DNA from: Roseomonas nitratireducens
GTDB lineage: Bacteria > Pseudomonadota > Alphaproteobacteria > Acetobacterales > Acetobacteraceae
Reading direction: 5' to 3'
Length of the DNA: 64,000 nt
Assembly (NCBI RefSeq): GCF_017813355.1
Contig: NZ_JAGIYZ010000006.1
Location: 86,001-150,000, forward strand
In this document: positions 51,833-61,244 of the stretch, in pieces
How positions within the stretch are numbered: the stretch's first letter is position 1
Layout: each line of letters starts with the position of its first letter
Program-made: the position numbers and the translations under genes
The notes under the pieces: generated by a model
What the model saw: only the letters and a program-made list of their open reading frames with translations
Told to the model about the DNA's origin: nothing
Database searches by the model: none

Positions 51833-53827
51833 ATGCCTCTCGTCAGCGCTCCGACCAAGCCTGCGTCCGCCCCGGCGAACGGGCATCTGAACGGCCACGC
51901 CAACGGCAAGGCGGTGTCCTTCGCCGAGCCGGCGCGCACCCCCGTCCGGGCGCCGGCCGCCCCGCCTCGCCGCGCCGCCGCGGCGACCGAACCCAAGCGC
52001 CGCCAGCGCACCTTCGCGCGCCAGCAGAAGGCCGCCGAGCGCGTCGCCTCGGCCACCACGCAGGTCTCGAGCGGCATCGCCGAGGCCGCCTCGGCCTGCG
52101 AGGAACTGCGCAGCGCGATGACCCAGATCTCGAGCGGCGCGGCCGAGGCCGCCTCGGCCGCCGAGCAGTCGCAGCGCGCCGTGACGCGCATCGCCGGCCA
52201 GATCCGCTCCTCCGCCGAATCCGCCGACGTGTCCCGCCGCAAGACCTCCGCGCTCCAGGACGTGCTGACCGCGGTCAGCGCGCAGATCACGGGCTCGGTC
52301 GCGAGCGTCGGCCGCGCGGCCGAACGCCAGGGCGGCTCGGTCGCGATGGTCGCCGAACTCGACCGTGAGGCCGCGAACATCGGCGAGATCGTCAAGGCGG
52401 TCGCGCGCATCGCCGACCAGACCAACCTCCTCGCCCTGAACGCCGCGATCGAGGCGGCCCGCGCCGGCCAGCACGGCAAGGGCTTCGCCGTGGTCGCCGA
52501 CGAGGTGCGCACCCTCGCCGAGACCAGCGAGAAGAGCGCCCGCGACATCCAGGACCTCGTCGCCCAGATCCAGCGTGACGTGAAGGTCATCTCCGAGGGC
52601 ATCGCCGCGTCCAGCGCCGCGGCGCAGGCCGAGGTCGAAGGCGGCCGAGCGGTGACCGTGCAGCTCGAGGCCCTTCGCACCGACATCGTCGCGATCCTCG
52701 ACGGCGCGAGCGACATCCTGAAGGCCGCCGAGGAATCGGACGCCGCCGCCGCCGAGGCGCAGAAGGGGGCCGAGGCCATCTCCGCCGCCGCCCAGGAACA
52801 GTCCGCCGCCTGCGAGGAAGCGCAGAAGACGGTCGAGCAGCAGACGACCGCGCTCGCCCAGTCCGAGCAGGCCGCGACCGAGCTGTCCGAGCTGTCCGAC
52901 GAGCTGCGCAGCAGCACCGACATCTCCAAGAGCGCCGAGGAAGTCGCCTCCGCCTCGGAGGAACTGTCCGCTGCGGTGGAGGAGATCAACCGTGCTGCCG
53001 CCGAGATCATGACCGCGATCGAGCAGATCAGCCGCGGCGCGCAGCAGCAGGCCGCCGCCACGCAGCAATCCTCCGCCGCCATCGTCCAGATCCAGAAGAG
53101 CGCCGAGCTCGCCAATGCGCGGGCCGTCGAATCGCTCGAGAAGGGCGAGGCGATGAGCGTCGCGCTCAAGTCGAACGCCGCGGCCGTCGAGAAGATGATC
53201 GCGGGCGTCGAGCAGTCCGTGCGCGACAACGCCACCGCGCGCACGCAGATCACCGCGCTCGAGCAGCTTGGCCGTCGGATCGACAAGATCGTGGACGCGA
53301 TCACGACCGTCTCGATCCAGACCAACATGCTGGCCGTGAGCGGCTCGATCGAGGCCGCGCGCGCCGGGGAGTTCGGCAAGGGCTTCCTCGTCGTCTCGAC
53401 CGACATCCGCAACCTCGCCCGCGACAGCAGCGAGAACGCCGACCGGATCAAGGACCTGGTGAAGTCCGTGCAGGACCAGATCGTCGCCGTCCGGCGCGAC
53501 CTGGAGGAGACCGCCGCGCTCGCCGCGGCCGAGGTCGAGAAGAACAAGGCGATCACCGAGAACCTGGCGGTGGCGGCGACCGACATGGCCGTGGTGCTCG
53601 ACGGCAACCGCGCAATCACGACGGGTGCGGCCGAGATCCTCGCGGCGCTCGAGGAAGCGAGGCAGGGCGTGGCGGAAGTCGCCGCGGCGGCGACGCAGAC
53701 GAGCACCGCGGCGGGCCAGGCCTCCCAGGCGGCGCGCGAGCAGTCCAAGGGCGCCGAGGAACTCGCCTCGGCGGTCGAGGAGATCGCCTCGCTCGCCGAC
53801 GAGCTGCAGAACAGCGAAGCCGCCTGA
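51833..53827 (+). CDS. Soluble methyl-accepting chemotaxis protein with two signalling tips
   Basis: A 664-residue cytoplasmic receptor without membrane segments. After a disordered Pro/Ala/His/Asn N-terminus (1-60) comes a long coiled coil. The first tip near 190-230 is canonical ([20 protein letters not shown], then [13 protein letters not shown]). The second near 489-531 is degenerate ([32 protein letters not shown]). The heptad repeats are rich in Ala, Glu, Gln and Ser, which are possible methylation sites. ATG 51833 is preferred over an in-frame GTG at 51800. It leads the operon and is presumably its main input. Confidence 0.92.
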   Translation: MPLVSAPTKPASAPANGHLNGHANGKAVSFAEPARTPVRAPAAPPRRAAAATEPKRRQRTFARQQKAAERVASATTQVSSGIAEAASACEELRSAMTQISSGAAEAASAAEQSQRAVTRIAGQIRSSAESADVSRRKTSALQDVLTAVSAQITGSVASVGRAAERQGGSVAMVAELDREAANIGEIVKAVARIADQTNLLALNAAIEAARAGQHGKGFAVVADEVRTLAETSEKSARDIQDLVAQIQRDVKVISEGIAASSAAAQAEVEGGRAVTVQLEALRTDIVAILDGASDILKAAEESDAAAAEAQKGAEAISAAAQEQSAACEEAQKTVEQQTTALAQSEQAATELSELSDELRSSTDISKSAEEVASASEELSAAVEEINRAAAEIMTAIEQISRGAQQQAAATQQSSAAIVQIQKSAELANARAVESLEKGEAMSVALKSNAAAVEKMIAGVEQSVRDNATARTQITALEQLGRRIDKIVDAITTVSIQTNMLAVSGSIEAARAGEFGKGFLVVSTDIRNLARDSSENADRIKDLVKSVQDQIVAVRRDLEETAALAAAEVEKNKAITENLAVAATDMAVVLDGNRAITTGAAEILAALEEARQGVAEVAAAATQTSTAAGQASQAAREQSKGAEELASAVEEIASLADELQNSEAA

Positions 53828-53843
53828 GCGGGGAGCGCGAGCC

Positions 53844-55370
53844 ATGAGCGCGACGGCGGAGGCGCCCGATGCCGGCGCGGCGGCGGAAGGCCGCCAGTTC
53901 GTCACCTTCCAGGTGGAGCGGGAGATCTTCGGCGTCCCGCTCGCCGAGGTGCAGGAGATCATCCGGATGCCGGAGCTCGTCCAGGTGCCGCTGGCGCCGC
54001 CGAGCCTCGAGGGCATCGCCAACCTGCGCGGCGCGGTGCTGCCGGTGAGCAGCCTGCGCCGCGTCTTCGGATGCGAAGGTGCTGCGCATGACGACGCGAC
54101 CCGCGTCGTCGTGGTGCGGCTGGGCGACCGCCCGGCGGGCTTCGTCGTCGACCGCATGGCGTCGGTCGTGACGGCCGAGGCGGGCGAGATCGAGGACGCC
54201 ACGACGATCGAGGCGACGGTGCGCAGCGACCTGCTGCGCGGCGTGGTCAAGCGCGAGGCGGGCCTGATCCAGCTGCTCGATCCCGCGCGGCTGCTCACGC
54301 TCGACGGCATGTCGCAGCGGTCCGGCACCGCCGGCGGCGGGACGGCGGGCCTCGACGAGGCGCAGGACGCCGCGGTGCCGGAGGACGACGTCCAGCTCGT
54401 CAGCTTCGCCGCGGCGGGGGAGGAATACGCCCTGCCGATCGAGGAGGTGCAGGAGATCGTCCAGCTGCCCGGCGCGGTCACGCGCGTGCCGCAGGCGCGA
54501 TCCCACGTCGTCGGCGTCATCACGCTGCGCGAGCGGCTTCTGCCGCTGGTTTCCCTGCGGCGGATCTTCGGCCTGCCGGAAGGCGATCTCGGCGAGAGCT
54601 GCCGCGTGCTGGTGGTCTCGCCCGATGGCGCCGCCGGCGCGTCGATCGGCATCGTGATGGACCAGGTGAAGGAGGTGCTGCGCGTGCCGCGGGGCCTCGT
54701 GGAGCCGGTCCCCCCGCTGCTGGCCGGCGAAGAGGACGGATGGCTCGAGGGGATCTGCCGGCTGGAGCAGGGCCGACGGCTCGTCACGATCCTGTCGGCA
54801 CGACGGATGTTCCACGACGCGTCGCTCCGCTCGGCGGTGGCCGAGGTGACGGGCGGCGAGGCAGCGGATGAGGGCGCTATGGACGACGAAGGCGCGGCGG
54901 GCCGCATCTCGGCCGAGGACGAGGAACAGGTCGTGGTCTTCCGCCTTGCCGGGGAGGAATACGGCGTGCCGATCGGGGCGGTGCAGGAGATCGTCCGCGT
55001 TCCGGACGCGCTGACGCACATCCCGCGCACGCCCGACTTCATCGAGGGCGTGGTGAACCTGCGCGGCGCGGTGCTGCCGGTCGTGGACCAGCGGCGGCGC
55101 TTCGCGCTGCCGGCGCAGGACCGCAACGACCGCCAGCGCATCATGGTGCTGCAGATCGGCGGCATGCGGACGGGCTTCATCGTCGACCAGGTCTCGGAGG
55201 TGCTGAAGATTCCGCACGGGGCGATCGAGCGGACGCCCCACCTGTCCGAGGCGCAGGCGCGGCTGATCCGCAGGGTCGCGAACCTGCCCGCGCAGCGCCG
55301 CATGCTGCTGCTGATCGACCCGGGCGACCTGCTTGAGGCGCGCGAGATCGAAGCCCTGGAAGCAGCCTGA
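53844..55370 (+). CDS. cheW: Triple-CheW chemotaxis scaffold protein
   Basis: A 508-residue protein of three CheW domains in tandem. W1 (about 15-155) has VTFQVEREIFGVPLAEVQEI and IANLRGAVLPVSSLRR. W2 (about 185-335) has VSFAAAGEEYALPIEEVQEI and a less conserved GVITLRERLLPLVSLRR. W3 (about 365-505) has VVFRLAGEEYGVPIGAVQEI and VVNLRGAVLPVVDQRR. Linkers are acidic. CheW domains couple receptors to CheA, and three in one chain could cross-link the soluble receptor array. It lies 16 bases after the receptor gene. Confidence 0.94.
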   Translation: MSATAEAPDAGAAAEGRQFVTFQVEREIFGVPLAEVQEIIRMPELVQVPLAPPSLEGIANLRGAVLPVSSLRRVFGCEGAAHDDATRVVVVRLGDRPAGFVVDRMASVVTAEAGEIEDATTIEATVRSDLLRGVVKREAGLIQLLDPARLLTLDGMSQRSGTAGGGTAGLDEAQDAAVPEDDVQLVSFAAAGEEYALPIEEVQEIVQLPGAVTRVPQARSHVVGVITLRERLLPLVSLRRIFGLPEGDLGESCRVLVVSPDGAAGASIGIVMDQVKEVLRVPRGLVEPVPPLLAGEEDGWLEGICRLEQGRRLVTILSARRMFHDASLRSAVAEVTGGEAADEGAMDDEGAAGRISAEDEEQVVVFRLAGEEYGVPIGAVQEIVRVPDALTHIPRTPDFIEGVVNLRGAVLPVVDQRRRFALPAQDRNDRQRIMVLQIGGMRTGFIVDQVSEVLKIPHGAIERTPHLSEAQARLIRRVANLPAQRRMLLLIDPGDLLEAREIEALEAA

Positions 55371-55385
55371 GCGGGGCCGCGCAGC

Positions 55386-56480
55386 ATGCCGCATGCAGGG
55401 GGGATACGCCTTCTCGTCGTCGATGACAGCGCGCTGATGCGCAAGCACATGCGCCAGATCTTCGAGGCGGAGGGCGACTTCACGCTCGCCTTCGCCCGGA
55501 ACGGGCGGGAGGCGCTGGAACAGGCGGAAGCATTCGCGCCGGACGTGGTCACGCTCGACGTGAACATGCCCGAGCTCGACGGCATCTCCTGCCTCGAGCG
55601 CCTCTCGCGCGGCGGCTCGCCGGCGCGCGTCGTCATGGTCTCCTCGCTCACCGAGGCGGGGGCGGCGGTGACGCTGCAGGCGCTCGACCTCGGCGCGGTG
55701 GACTTCATCGCCAAGCCCGACGGCACCGTCTCGCTCAGCATCGACCGGATTCGCATGGAACTGGTCGGCAAGGTGCGCGCCGCGGCGCGCGCACGGCCCC
55801 GGCGCGCCCGTGGCCTGCGCGAGCGGATCGGCGCCCAGCGCCGCGCCGTCGAGCACGGCGCGACGAACGTCGCCGGCCATCGCGTCGCGACCCGCGCCGG
55901 CGTGGCGGGGCTCGTGCTGATCGGCGTGTCGACCGGCGGGCCGCGGACGCTGGAGGAGATCCTGCCCGCGCTGCCGGCGGACTATCCCTGGCCCGTGCTC
56001 GTCGCCCAGCACATGCCCTCGAGCTTTACCGGCGTCTTCGCCCGACGGATGGACAGCCTGTGCGCGCTGGACGTGACCGAGGTAGACCGTCCGGTCCCGC
56101 TGGAGCCAGGGCGGGTCTATATCGGCCGCGGCGACAGCGACATCGTGGTGGAAAAGCGTCTCGGCCGGCTGGTGGCGAATTCGGTCCCGGCCGATGCCAG
56201 CCTCTGGCACCCGAGCGCGGACCGGCTCGTCTCCTCCGCCATGGCGGCGATGCCGGCCGCCTTGCTGACCGGCGTGCTGCTGACCGGCATGGGCAATGAC
56301 GGGGCGGAGGCGATGGCCGCGCTGCGCAAGTCCGGCGGCCGCACCATCGCGGAATCCGAGGAGAGCGCCGTGGTCTTCGGCATGCCCGCCGAACTGATCA
56401 AGCGCGGCGGCGCGGACATCGTGCTGCCGGCCGAAGATGTCGCGCGCCAGCTGCTTGCCTGGTCGCGGCGGGGGCGCTGA
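55386..56480 (+). CDS. cheB: Chemotaxis protein-glutamate methylesterase CheB
   Basis: A 364-residue receptor demethylase. The receiver domain (1-125) has VVDDSALMRK and phosphoacceptor Asp58 in LDVNMPELDG. The C-terminal methylesterase shows the catalytic triad: Ser182 in GVSTGGPRTLEE, His209 in VAQHMPSSF and Asp305 in GMGNDGAEAM. Its target is probably the receptors at 51833 and 61245. Confidence 0.95.
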   Translation: MPHAGGIRLLVVDDSALMRKHMRQIFEAEGDFTLAFARNGREALEQAEAFAPDVVTLDVNMPELDGISCLERLSRGGSPARVVMVSSLTEAGAAVTLQALDLGAVDFIAKPDGTVSLSIDRIRMELVGKVRAAARARPRRARGLRERIGAQRRAVEHGATNVAGHRVATRAGVAGLVLIGVSTGGPRTLEEILPALPADYPWPVLVAQHMPSSFTGVFARRMDSLCALDVTEVDRPVPLEPGRVYIGRGDSDIVVEKRLGRLVANSVPADASLWHPSADRLVSSAMAAMPAALLTGVLLTGMGNDGAEAMAALRKSGGRTIAESEESAVVFGMPAELIKRGGADIVLPAEDVARQLLAWSRRGR

Positions 56481-56486
56481 CAGGCC

Positions 56487-57092
56487 ATGCCGCTCGTCCG
56501 GGGCAAGCCGCCCGCATCCCCCCGCGCCAGGCGGACCAGCTTGGCCTTCGATCGCGACGCGCCGCCCGACCGGCGACGCGAAGCCGCGCTGGCCTGCGCG
56601 GGCGACGTCACGGCGGCGCCGGCGCTGCTCGCGGCGCTGCCGGGCGAACCCGTCGCCGTTGTGCGGGACGCGATCGTCACCGCGCTGGCCGCGACCGGCG
56701 ACCCCGCCGCGGCCGAGGGCCTCGCCGCGCTGGTCGGCAGCGAGGACGCGGCGCTGCGCAACGCCGCGCTCGACGGGCTGCGCCGCATGCCGGCCGAGGT
56801 CGCGCTGCCGCCGCTGCTCGGGCTGCTCGGCCGCCCGGATGCGGATCTGCGCCTGCTCGCGACGGGCGTGCTGTCGGCCTTCCCCGCCGGGACGGTGCGC
56901 GGCACCCTGCATGCCGTCCTGGCCCAGGATCCGGAAGCGAATGTCGGGCTCGCCGCCGTCGAGGTGCTGGCCCAGGCCGGTTCGATCGAGGATGCGGACG
57001 CGCTGCGCGGCTTCGCCGCGCGCTTCGAGCATGAGCCGATGGTCCGTTTCGCCGTGCGCGCCGCACTCGGGCAGATCGGCGCCGCGCCATGA
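56487..57092 (+). CDS. HEAT-repeat protein in the chemosensory operon
   Basis: A 201-residue protein of repeated helix pairs, about five HEAT-like units (for example AALPGEPVAVVRDAIVTALA and LVGSEDAALRNAALDGLR, each about 31 residues). HEAT proteins are scaffolds. Its place between cheB and cheR, with 6 bases and a 4-base overlap, suggests it organises or regulates the adaptation enzymes. A few chemosensory clusters carry such a gene, but no function is established to my knowledge. Confidence 0.85.
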   Translation: MPLVRGKPPASPRARRTSLAFDRDAPPDRRREAALACAGDVTAAPALLAALPGEPVAVVRDAIVTALAATGDPAAAEGLAALVGSEDAALRNAALDGLRRMPAEVALPPLLGLLGRPDADLRLLATGVLSAFPAGTVRGTLHAVLAQDPEANVGLAAVEVLAQAGSIEDADALRGFAARFEHEPMVRFAVRAALGQIGAAP

Positions 57093-57946
57093 GCGCCGCG
57101 AACGGTCCGGCCATGCCCTTCGATGAGGAGCAGTACCTCCGCTTCTGTGAGTTCTTCTACACGCGCACCGGCATCCAGTTCGGCGCCGGCAAGCGCTACT
57201 TCGTCGACCGACGCCTCGCGGAACGGGTCGCCGCGACGGGCCAGCCGACGCTGCGCGCCTACATGCTGAAGCTGCGCTACGAGGATCGCGACGGCGAGGA
57301 GATGCAGCTCCTCATCAACGAGATGACGGTCAACGAGACCTATTTCTACCGGGAGGACTACCAGCTCCGCGCCCTCGCCTCCGAGATGATGCCAGAGCTC
57401 GCCGCGCGCCGGCGGGGCGAGACGCTGCGCATCTGGTCGCTGCCCTGCTCGACGGGCGAGGAGCCCTATTCGATCGCGCTGCACCTGACCGAGAACTGGC
57501 CTGGACTCGAGACGGTCGATGTCGAGATCGTCGCCTCCGACATCGACACCCGCGCGCTGTCCCGCGCCCGTGCCGGCGTCTATGGCGAACGCGCGCTGCA
57601 CAACCTGCCGCCCGAGATGCGCGCGCGCTACTTCGAGTCCGCCGGGCCCGAGCGCTGGCGCATCGCGGCGCCGATCCGCGGCGCGGTGCGCTTCACGGCG
57701 ACGAACCTCAGCGATCCGGCGGAGATGGCGCGCCATCGCGGCCTCTACGACGTGATCTTCTGCCGCAACCTGCTGATCTATTTCGACGACGCGTCCCGCC
57801 GCCAGGCCGGGACCGCGCTGTATGAGGCATTGCGTCCGGGCGGCTTCGTCTGCCTCGGCCATTCCGAAGCCATGAGCCGGATCTGCTCGCTCTTTACGGT
57901 TCGGAAGTTCCGCGATGCGATTGTCTACCAGAGGGCACCCGCATGA
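57089..57946 (+). CDS. cheR: Chemotaxis protein methyltransferase CheR
   Basis: A 285-residue SAM-dependent enzyme methylating receptor glutamates. The N-terminal helical domain (FCEFFYTRTGIQF) is followed by NEMTVNETYFYRE, the SAM-binding segment RIWSLPCSTGEEPYSIAL and DVIFCRNLLIYFDDASRRQ. All are conserved CheR features. It overlaps the HEAT gene and the following cheY gene by 4 bases each. Confidence 0.95.
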   Translation: MSAANGPAMPFDEEQYLRFCEFFYTRTGIQFGAGKRYFVDRRLAERVAATGQPTLRAYMLKLRYEDRDGEEMQLLINEMTVNETYFYREDYQLRALASEMMPELAARRRGETLRIWSLPCSTGEEPYSIALHLTENWPGLETVDVEIVASDIDTRALSRARAGVYGERALHNLPPEMRARYFESAGPERWRIAAPIRGAVRFTATNLSDPAEMARHRGLYDVIFCRNLLIYFDDASRRQAGTALYEALRPGGFVCLGHSEAMSRICSLFTVRKFRDAIVYQRAPA

Positions 57947-58341
57947 CTGCGACAACTCCCTTGGCCCTGATCGTGGACGACGCCGCCACGATCCGAAGCT
58001 TCCATCGCGACACCCTGGAGAAGGCCGGCATGCGGGTGGAGGAGGCGATGAACGGGCTCGAGGCCCTGGAACGCGCGCTGGCCGCGCCGCCGAACCTGTT
58101 CCTCGTCGATGTGAACATGCCGCAGATGGACGGCCTTTCCTTCCTGCGCGCCGCGCGGGCGGAACCCGCGCTCGCCGCCATCCCGGCCATCATCGTCACG
58201 AGCGAGCGCGCCGCGGGCGATGTCGAGGGCTCCTTCGCCGCCGGGGCGAACCTGTTCCTCTCGAAGCCGGTGCGCCCGGAGGTGCTGGCGCGCTTCGCCT
58301 CGGTGCTCGCCGGCGTGCCGCTCCATGGGGCCAGCGCATGA
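57943..58341 (+). CDS. cheY: CheY-like response regulator (first)
   Basis: A 132-residue single receiver domain. It has the acidic pair VDDAATIR, phosphoacceptor Asp56 in FLVDVNMPQMDG, the Ser/Thr switch in IIVTSERA and the Lys in LFLSKPVRPE. It overlaps cheR and cheA by 4 bases each. Probable output or phosphate sink of CheA. Confidence 0.93.
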   Translation: MTATTPLALIVDDAATIRSFHRDTLEKAGMRVEEAMNGLEALERALAAPPNLFLVDVNMPQMDGLSFLRAARAEPALAAIPAIIVTSERAAGDVEGSFAAGANLFLSKPVRPEVLARFASVLAGVPLHGASA

Positions 58342-60617
58342 CCGTCATCGACAGCCCGCTGCTGCCGCAGTTCATCCCCGAGGCGCGCGACCTGCTGGAG
58401 CAGGCCGGGCGCAGCCTCCTCCTGCTCGAACGCGATCCCGCCGCGGCCGAGCCGATGAACGCGCTGTTCCGCGCGATGCACACGCTCAAGGGCACATCCG
58501 GTCTCTTCGAGATCGGGCCCTTCACGCGGCTGGTGCATGCGGCGGAGGACCTGCTCTGCGCCGCCCAGGCCGGGCGGCTCGACCTGGCTCCGGCGCATGC
58601 CGACCTGCTGCTCGCGACCCTCGACCGTCTCGCGGAATGGATCGAGTCCCTCGCCGAGGCGTCGCTGCTGCCCGACGGGGCGGAAGCCGCGTCGGCCGAC
58701 CTTTCGGCGCGGCTGCGCGCGCATCTCGGCGGCGCGGGGCAAGGTGCGGCCGCGGCCGCCGCGACGGCGCCGCCGCCTGCCTGGCTTGCCGCGCTGCCGC
58801 CGGATGTGTTGGCGGCGCTGCCGCCCGGCCAGGGCTTCGTCGCGCTGCGCTACACGCCGGACGAGCACTGCTTCTTCCGCGGCGAGGACCCGCTCGGCCT
58901 CGTGCGTCTCGTGCCGGGGCTCGCCTGGCTGGCGCTCGAGCCCTGCGCACCGTGGCCGGCGGCCTCGGAGATCGATCCCTATCGCAGCCAGTTGCGCTAC
59001 CTCGCCATCGCCGCGGCCGAGCCGGGCGTGGTCGAGGACCTTTTCCGCTACGTGCCGGACCAGGTGGAGATCGCGGCCCTGCCGCCCGAGGCGATCGGCC
59101 CGCGCATGGCGGCGCCCGGCGCCTTCGCCGCGCCCGCGGATGAGGTGTCGGAGACGGTGCGGGCGCTGCTCGCGGCGCAGCGGCGCCTTCTGGAAGCCGG
59201 TGGCGGGGAGGGGGCGGCCGATCCGATCGCCGCCGGGCGCATCGCCGCGGCGCGCAGCGCGATCGGTGCGGCCATCGCCCATGCCGGATGGAGCGATCCG
59301 GTGCCTCAGGACGCGGCCGGATTGCTCGGCCTGATCGCGACGCTCGAGGCGCGGCTCGACGCGCCCGCACCGCTCCAGGCGGCCGAGGCGCCCGAGACGG
59401 CCGCGCAGCGGCCCGCCGGCGCCGACACTGCGCGCGGCGGTCCCGCGACGACCCTGCGCGTCGAGCAGGCGAAGATCGACGCGCTGATGAACCTGATCGG
59501 CGAGCTTGTCGTCGCCAAGAACGCGCTGGCCTGGCTGTCGCGCCGCGCGGAGGACGGCAGCCTCGGCGTGCGCGAGCTGGCGCGGGAGATCAAGGACCGC
59601 CAGGCGCTCGTCAGCCGCATCGCCGAGGAGATGCAGACGGCCGTGATGGCCGTGCGGATGATGCCGGTCGAAAACGTCTTCCAGCGCTTCCCGCGCCTCG
59701 TGCGCGACACCGCGCGCCGGCTCGACAAGCGCGTCGAGCTGCTGATCGAGGGCGGCGAGACCGAGGCCGACAAGACGGTGGTGGAGGCGCTCGCCGACCC
59801 GCTGATCCACATGGTGCGCAACAGCCTCGACCACGGCATCGAGCCGCCGGCTGAGCGCCTCGCCGCGGGCAAGCCCGAGCACGGGACGCTGCGGCTCGAG
59901 GCGCGGCAGGGCAACGACCAGGTCGTCATCCGCGTCGTCGACGACGGGCGAGGGCTCGATCCCGAGAAGCTGCGGCGCCGCGTGCTCGAGAAGGGGCTGA
60001 TGGAGCCCGAGCGCGTCGAGGCGCTGACCGACCAGGAAGCCTGCGAGCTGATCTTCCTGCCCGGCTTCTCGACCGCCGCCACGATATCCGACCTGTCCGG
60101 CCGCGGCGTCGGGATGGATGTGGTGCGCAGCACCATCGCGAAGGCCGGCGGCAGCGTCTCCCTCTCCTCCCGCAAGGGGGAAGGGACGGTCGTCGAGATC
60201 ACCCTGCCGCTGTCCATGGCGGTGACGCGGCTGATGACGGTCGCCTGCGGGGAACGCCTGTTCGGCGTGCCCATGGGCCTCGTCATCGAGACGGTGCGCG
60301 TCCCGCGCGCCGCCGTGCGCCGCATCGGCCAGCGTGAGGCCTTCGTGCTGCGCGACCGGGTGGTGCCGCTGCTGCGCCTCGCCCACCTGCTCGACCTGCC
60401 CGAGGAGGACAGTCGCGCGGAGGAGGAGGCGGTGCTCGTCGTGCGCGTGGGCGGCGAACGCCTCGGCCTCGTCGTCGGCGCCTTCCGCGAGGTCATGGAG
60501 GCGATCGTCAAGCCGCTGGAAGGCGTGATCGCCGGCCTGCCCGGCTTCGCCGGGACCACGCTGCTCGGCGATGGCCGCGTGCTGCTGATCCTCGACCTGC
60601 CGGAGCTCGTGCGCTGA
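58338..60617 (+). CDS. cheA: Chemotaxis histidine kinase CheA with unusual domain in P2 position
   Basis: A 759-residue kinase. P1 holds the phosphorylated His48 in FRAMHTLKGTSGLFE. Residues about 150-255 form a separate domain (GFVALRYTPDEHCFFRGEDP, then DPYRSQLRYLAI, then LFRYVPDQVEI) where P2 would be. It does not resemble the usual CheY-binding P2. P3 starts RVEQAKIDALMNLIGELVV, P4 has HMVRNSLDHGIE, DDGRGLDP and GRGVGMDVV, and P5 is CheW-like with ERLFGVPMGLVIETVRVPR. The ATG at 58338 overlaps cheY by 4 bases. Confidence 0.95.
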   Translation: MTVIDSPLLPQFIPEARDLLEQAGRSLLLLERDPAAAEPMNALFRAMHTLKGTSGLFEIGPFTRLVHAAEDLLCAAQAGRLDLAPAHADLLLATLDRLAEWIESLAEASLLPDGAEAASADLSARLRAHLGGAGQGAAAAAATAPPPAWLAALPPDVLAALPPGQGFVALRYTPDEHCFFRGEDPLGLVRLVPGLAWLALEPCAPWPAASEIDPYRSQLRYLAIAAAEPGVVEDLFRYVPDQVEIAALPPEAIGPRMAAPGAFAAPADEVSETVRALLAAQRRLLEAGGGEGAADPIAAGRIAAARSAIGAAIAHAGWSDPVPQDAAGLLGLIATLEARLDAPAPLQAAEAPETAAQRPAGADTARGGPATTLRVEQAKIDALMNLIGELVVAKNALAWLSRRAEDGSLGVRELAREIKDRQALVSRIAEEMQTAVMAVRMMPVENVFQRFPRLVRDTARRLDKRVELLIEGGETEADKTVVEALADPLIHMVRNSLDHGIEPPAERLAAGKPEHGTLRLEARQGNDQVVIRVVDDGRGLDPEKLRRRVLEKGLMEPERVEALTDQEACELIFLPGFSTAATISDLSGRGVGMDVVRSTIAKAGGSVSLSSRKGEGTVVEITLPLSMAVTRLMTVACGERLFGVPMGLVIETVRVPRAAVRRIGQREAFVLRDRVVPLLRLAHLLDLPEEDSRAEEEAVLVVRVGGERLGLVVGAFREVMEAIVKPLEGVIAGLPGFAGTTLLGDGRVLLILDLPELVR

Positions 60618-60859
60618 TGCCGATCACCTATGCCGACGGGCTCGCGACCTTCTCTGGCGCCTGCACGGTGGAGGAGGCGGAGCCGCTGCTCGACTGGCTG
60701 CGGACCACGCCCGAGCCGTCCATCGACCTGTCCGACTGCGCCGCGCCGCACAGCGCCGTGGTGCAGCTGATCCTCGCCATCGGGCCGCGAATTGCCGCGC
60801 CGCCGCCCGATCCGCTGCTGGCAGCCGCGCTGGCCCCCATCCAGAAGGTGACGCGATGA
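60617..60859 (+). CDS. STAS-domain-like small protein
   Basis: An 80-residue protein resembling a short STAS domain (anti-sigma-antagonist fold): a first strand [19 protein letters not shown], the [20 protein letters not shown] segment, where a Ser-containing loop is expected, and a C-terminal helix. A serine at the usual phosphorylation position follows HS. It may link the kinase pathway to a partner-switching module. It overlaps both neighbours. Confidence 0.7.
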   Translation: MPITYADGLATFSGACTVEEAEPLLDWLRTTPEPSIDLSDCAAPHSAVVQLILAIGPRIAAPPPDPLLAAALAPIQKVTR

Positions 60860-61224
60860 AGCCCGTCTTCCTCGTCGACGACAGCCCGACGATCCTTGCG
60901 AGCATGGAGAGCATGCTGAGCCGATCCGGCCAGCCCGTGGAGAAGGCCGCGACCGCCGAGGAGGCGCTCGTGAAGCTCAAATCCATGCCGGCGCTCCGCG
61001 CGATGATCACCGACTACCACATGCCGGGGATGAACGGCGCCGCGCTGGTGCGCGAGATGCGCAAGATCCCCGCCTATCGATTCCTGCCGATCCTGGTCCT
61101 GACCACGGAATCGGAACAGGCCAAGCGCGACGAGGCGCGGGCCGCCGGCGCCACGGGCTGGCTCGTGAAGCCCGTGGACAGCGACAAGCTCATGCAGGTG
61201 CTGCGCCAGGTCGCGCCGGCCTGA
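60856..61224 (+). CDS. cheY: CheY-like response regulator (second)
   Basis: A 122-residue receiver. Acidic pair [12 protein letters not shown], phosphoacceptor Asp53 in [11 protein letters not shown], Thr in [18 protein letters not shown] and Lys in [11 protein letters not shown]. The [13 protein letters not shown] stretch matches CheY proteins that act with chemosensory kinases. Two CheYs in one operon suggest one effector and one phosphate sink. Confidence 0.94.
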   Translation: MKPVFLVDDSPTILASMESMLSRSGQPVEKAATAEEALVKLKSMPALRAMITDYHMPGMNGAALVREMRKIPAYRFLPILVLTTESEQAKRDEARAAGATGWLVKPVDSDKLMQVLRQVAPA

Positions 61225-61244
61225 CCGGAAAGGCACCCGCCACC

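Noticed and set aside
51344..55771. A 1475-codon minus-strand frame opposite the receptor and CheW genes
   Set aside because: Antisense to conserved MCP and CheW proteins. Ser/Arg-rich low-complexity translation with no recognisable domain.
53616..57032. An 1138-codon minus-strand frame opposite cheW and cheB
   Set aside because: Shadow of conserved plus-strand genes, with no family resemblance.
57894..60386. An 830-codon minus-strand frame opposite cheA
   Set aside because: Shadow of cheA, whose catalytic motifs are intact on the plus strand.
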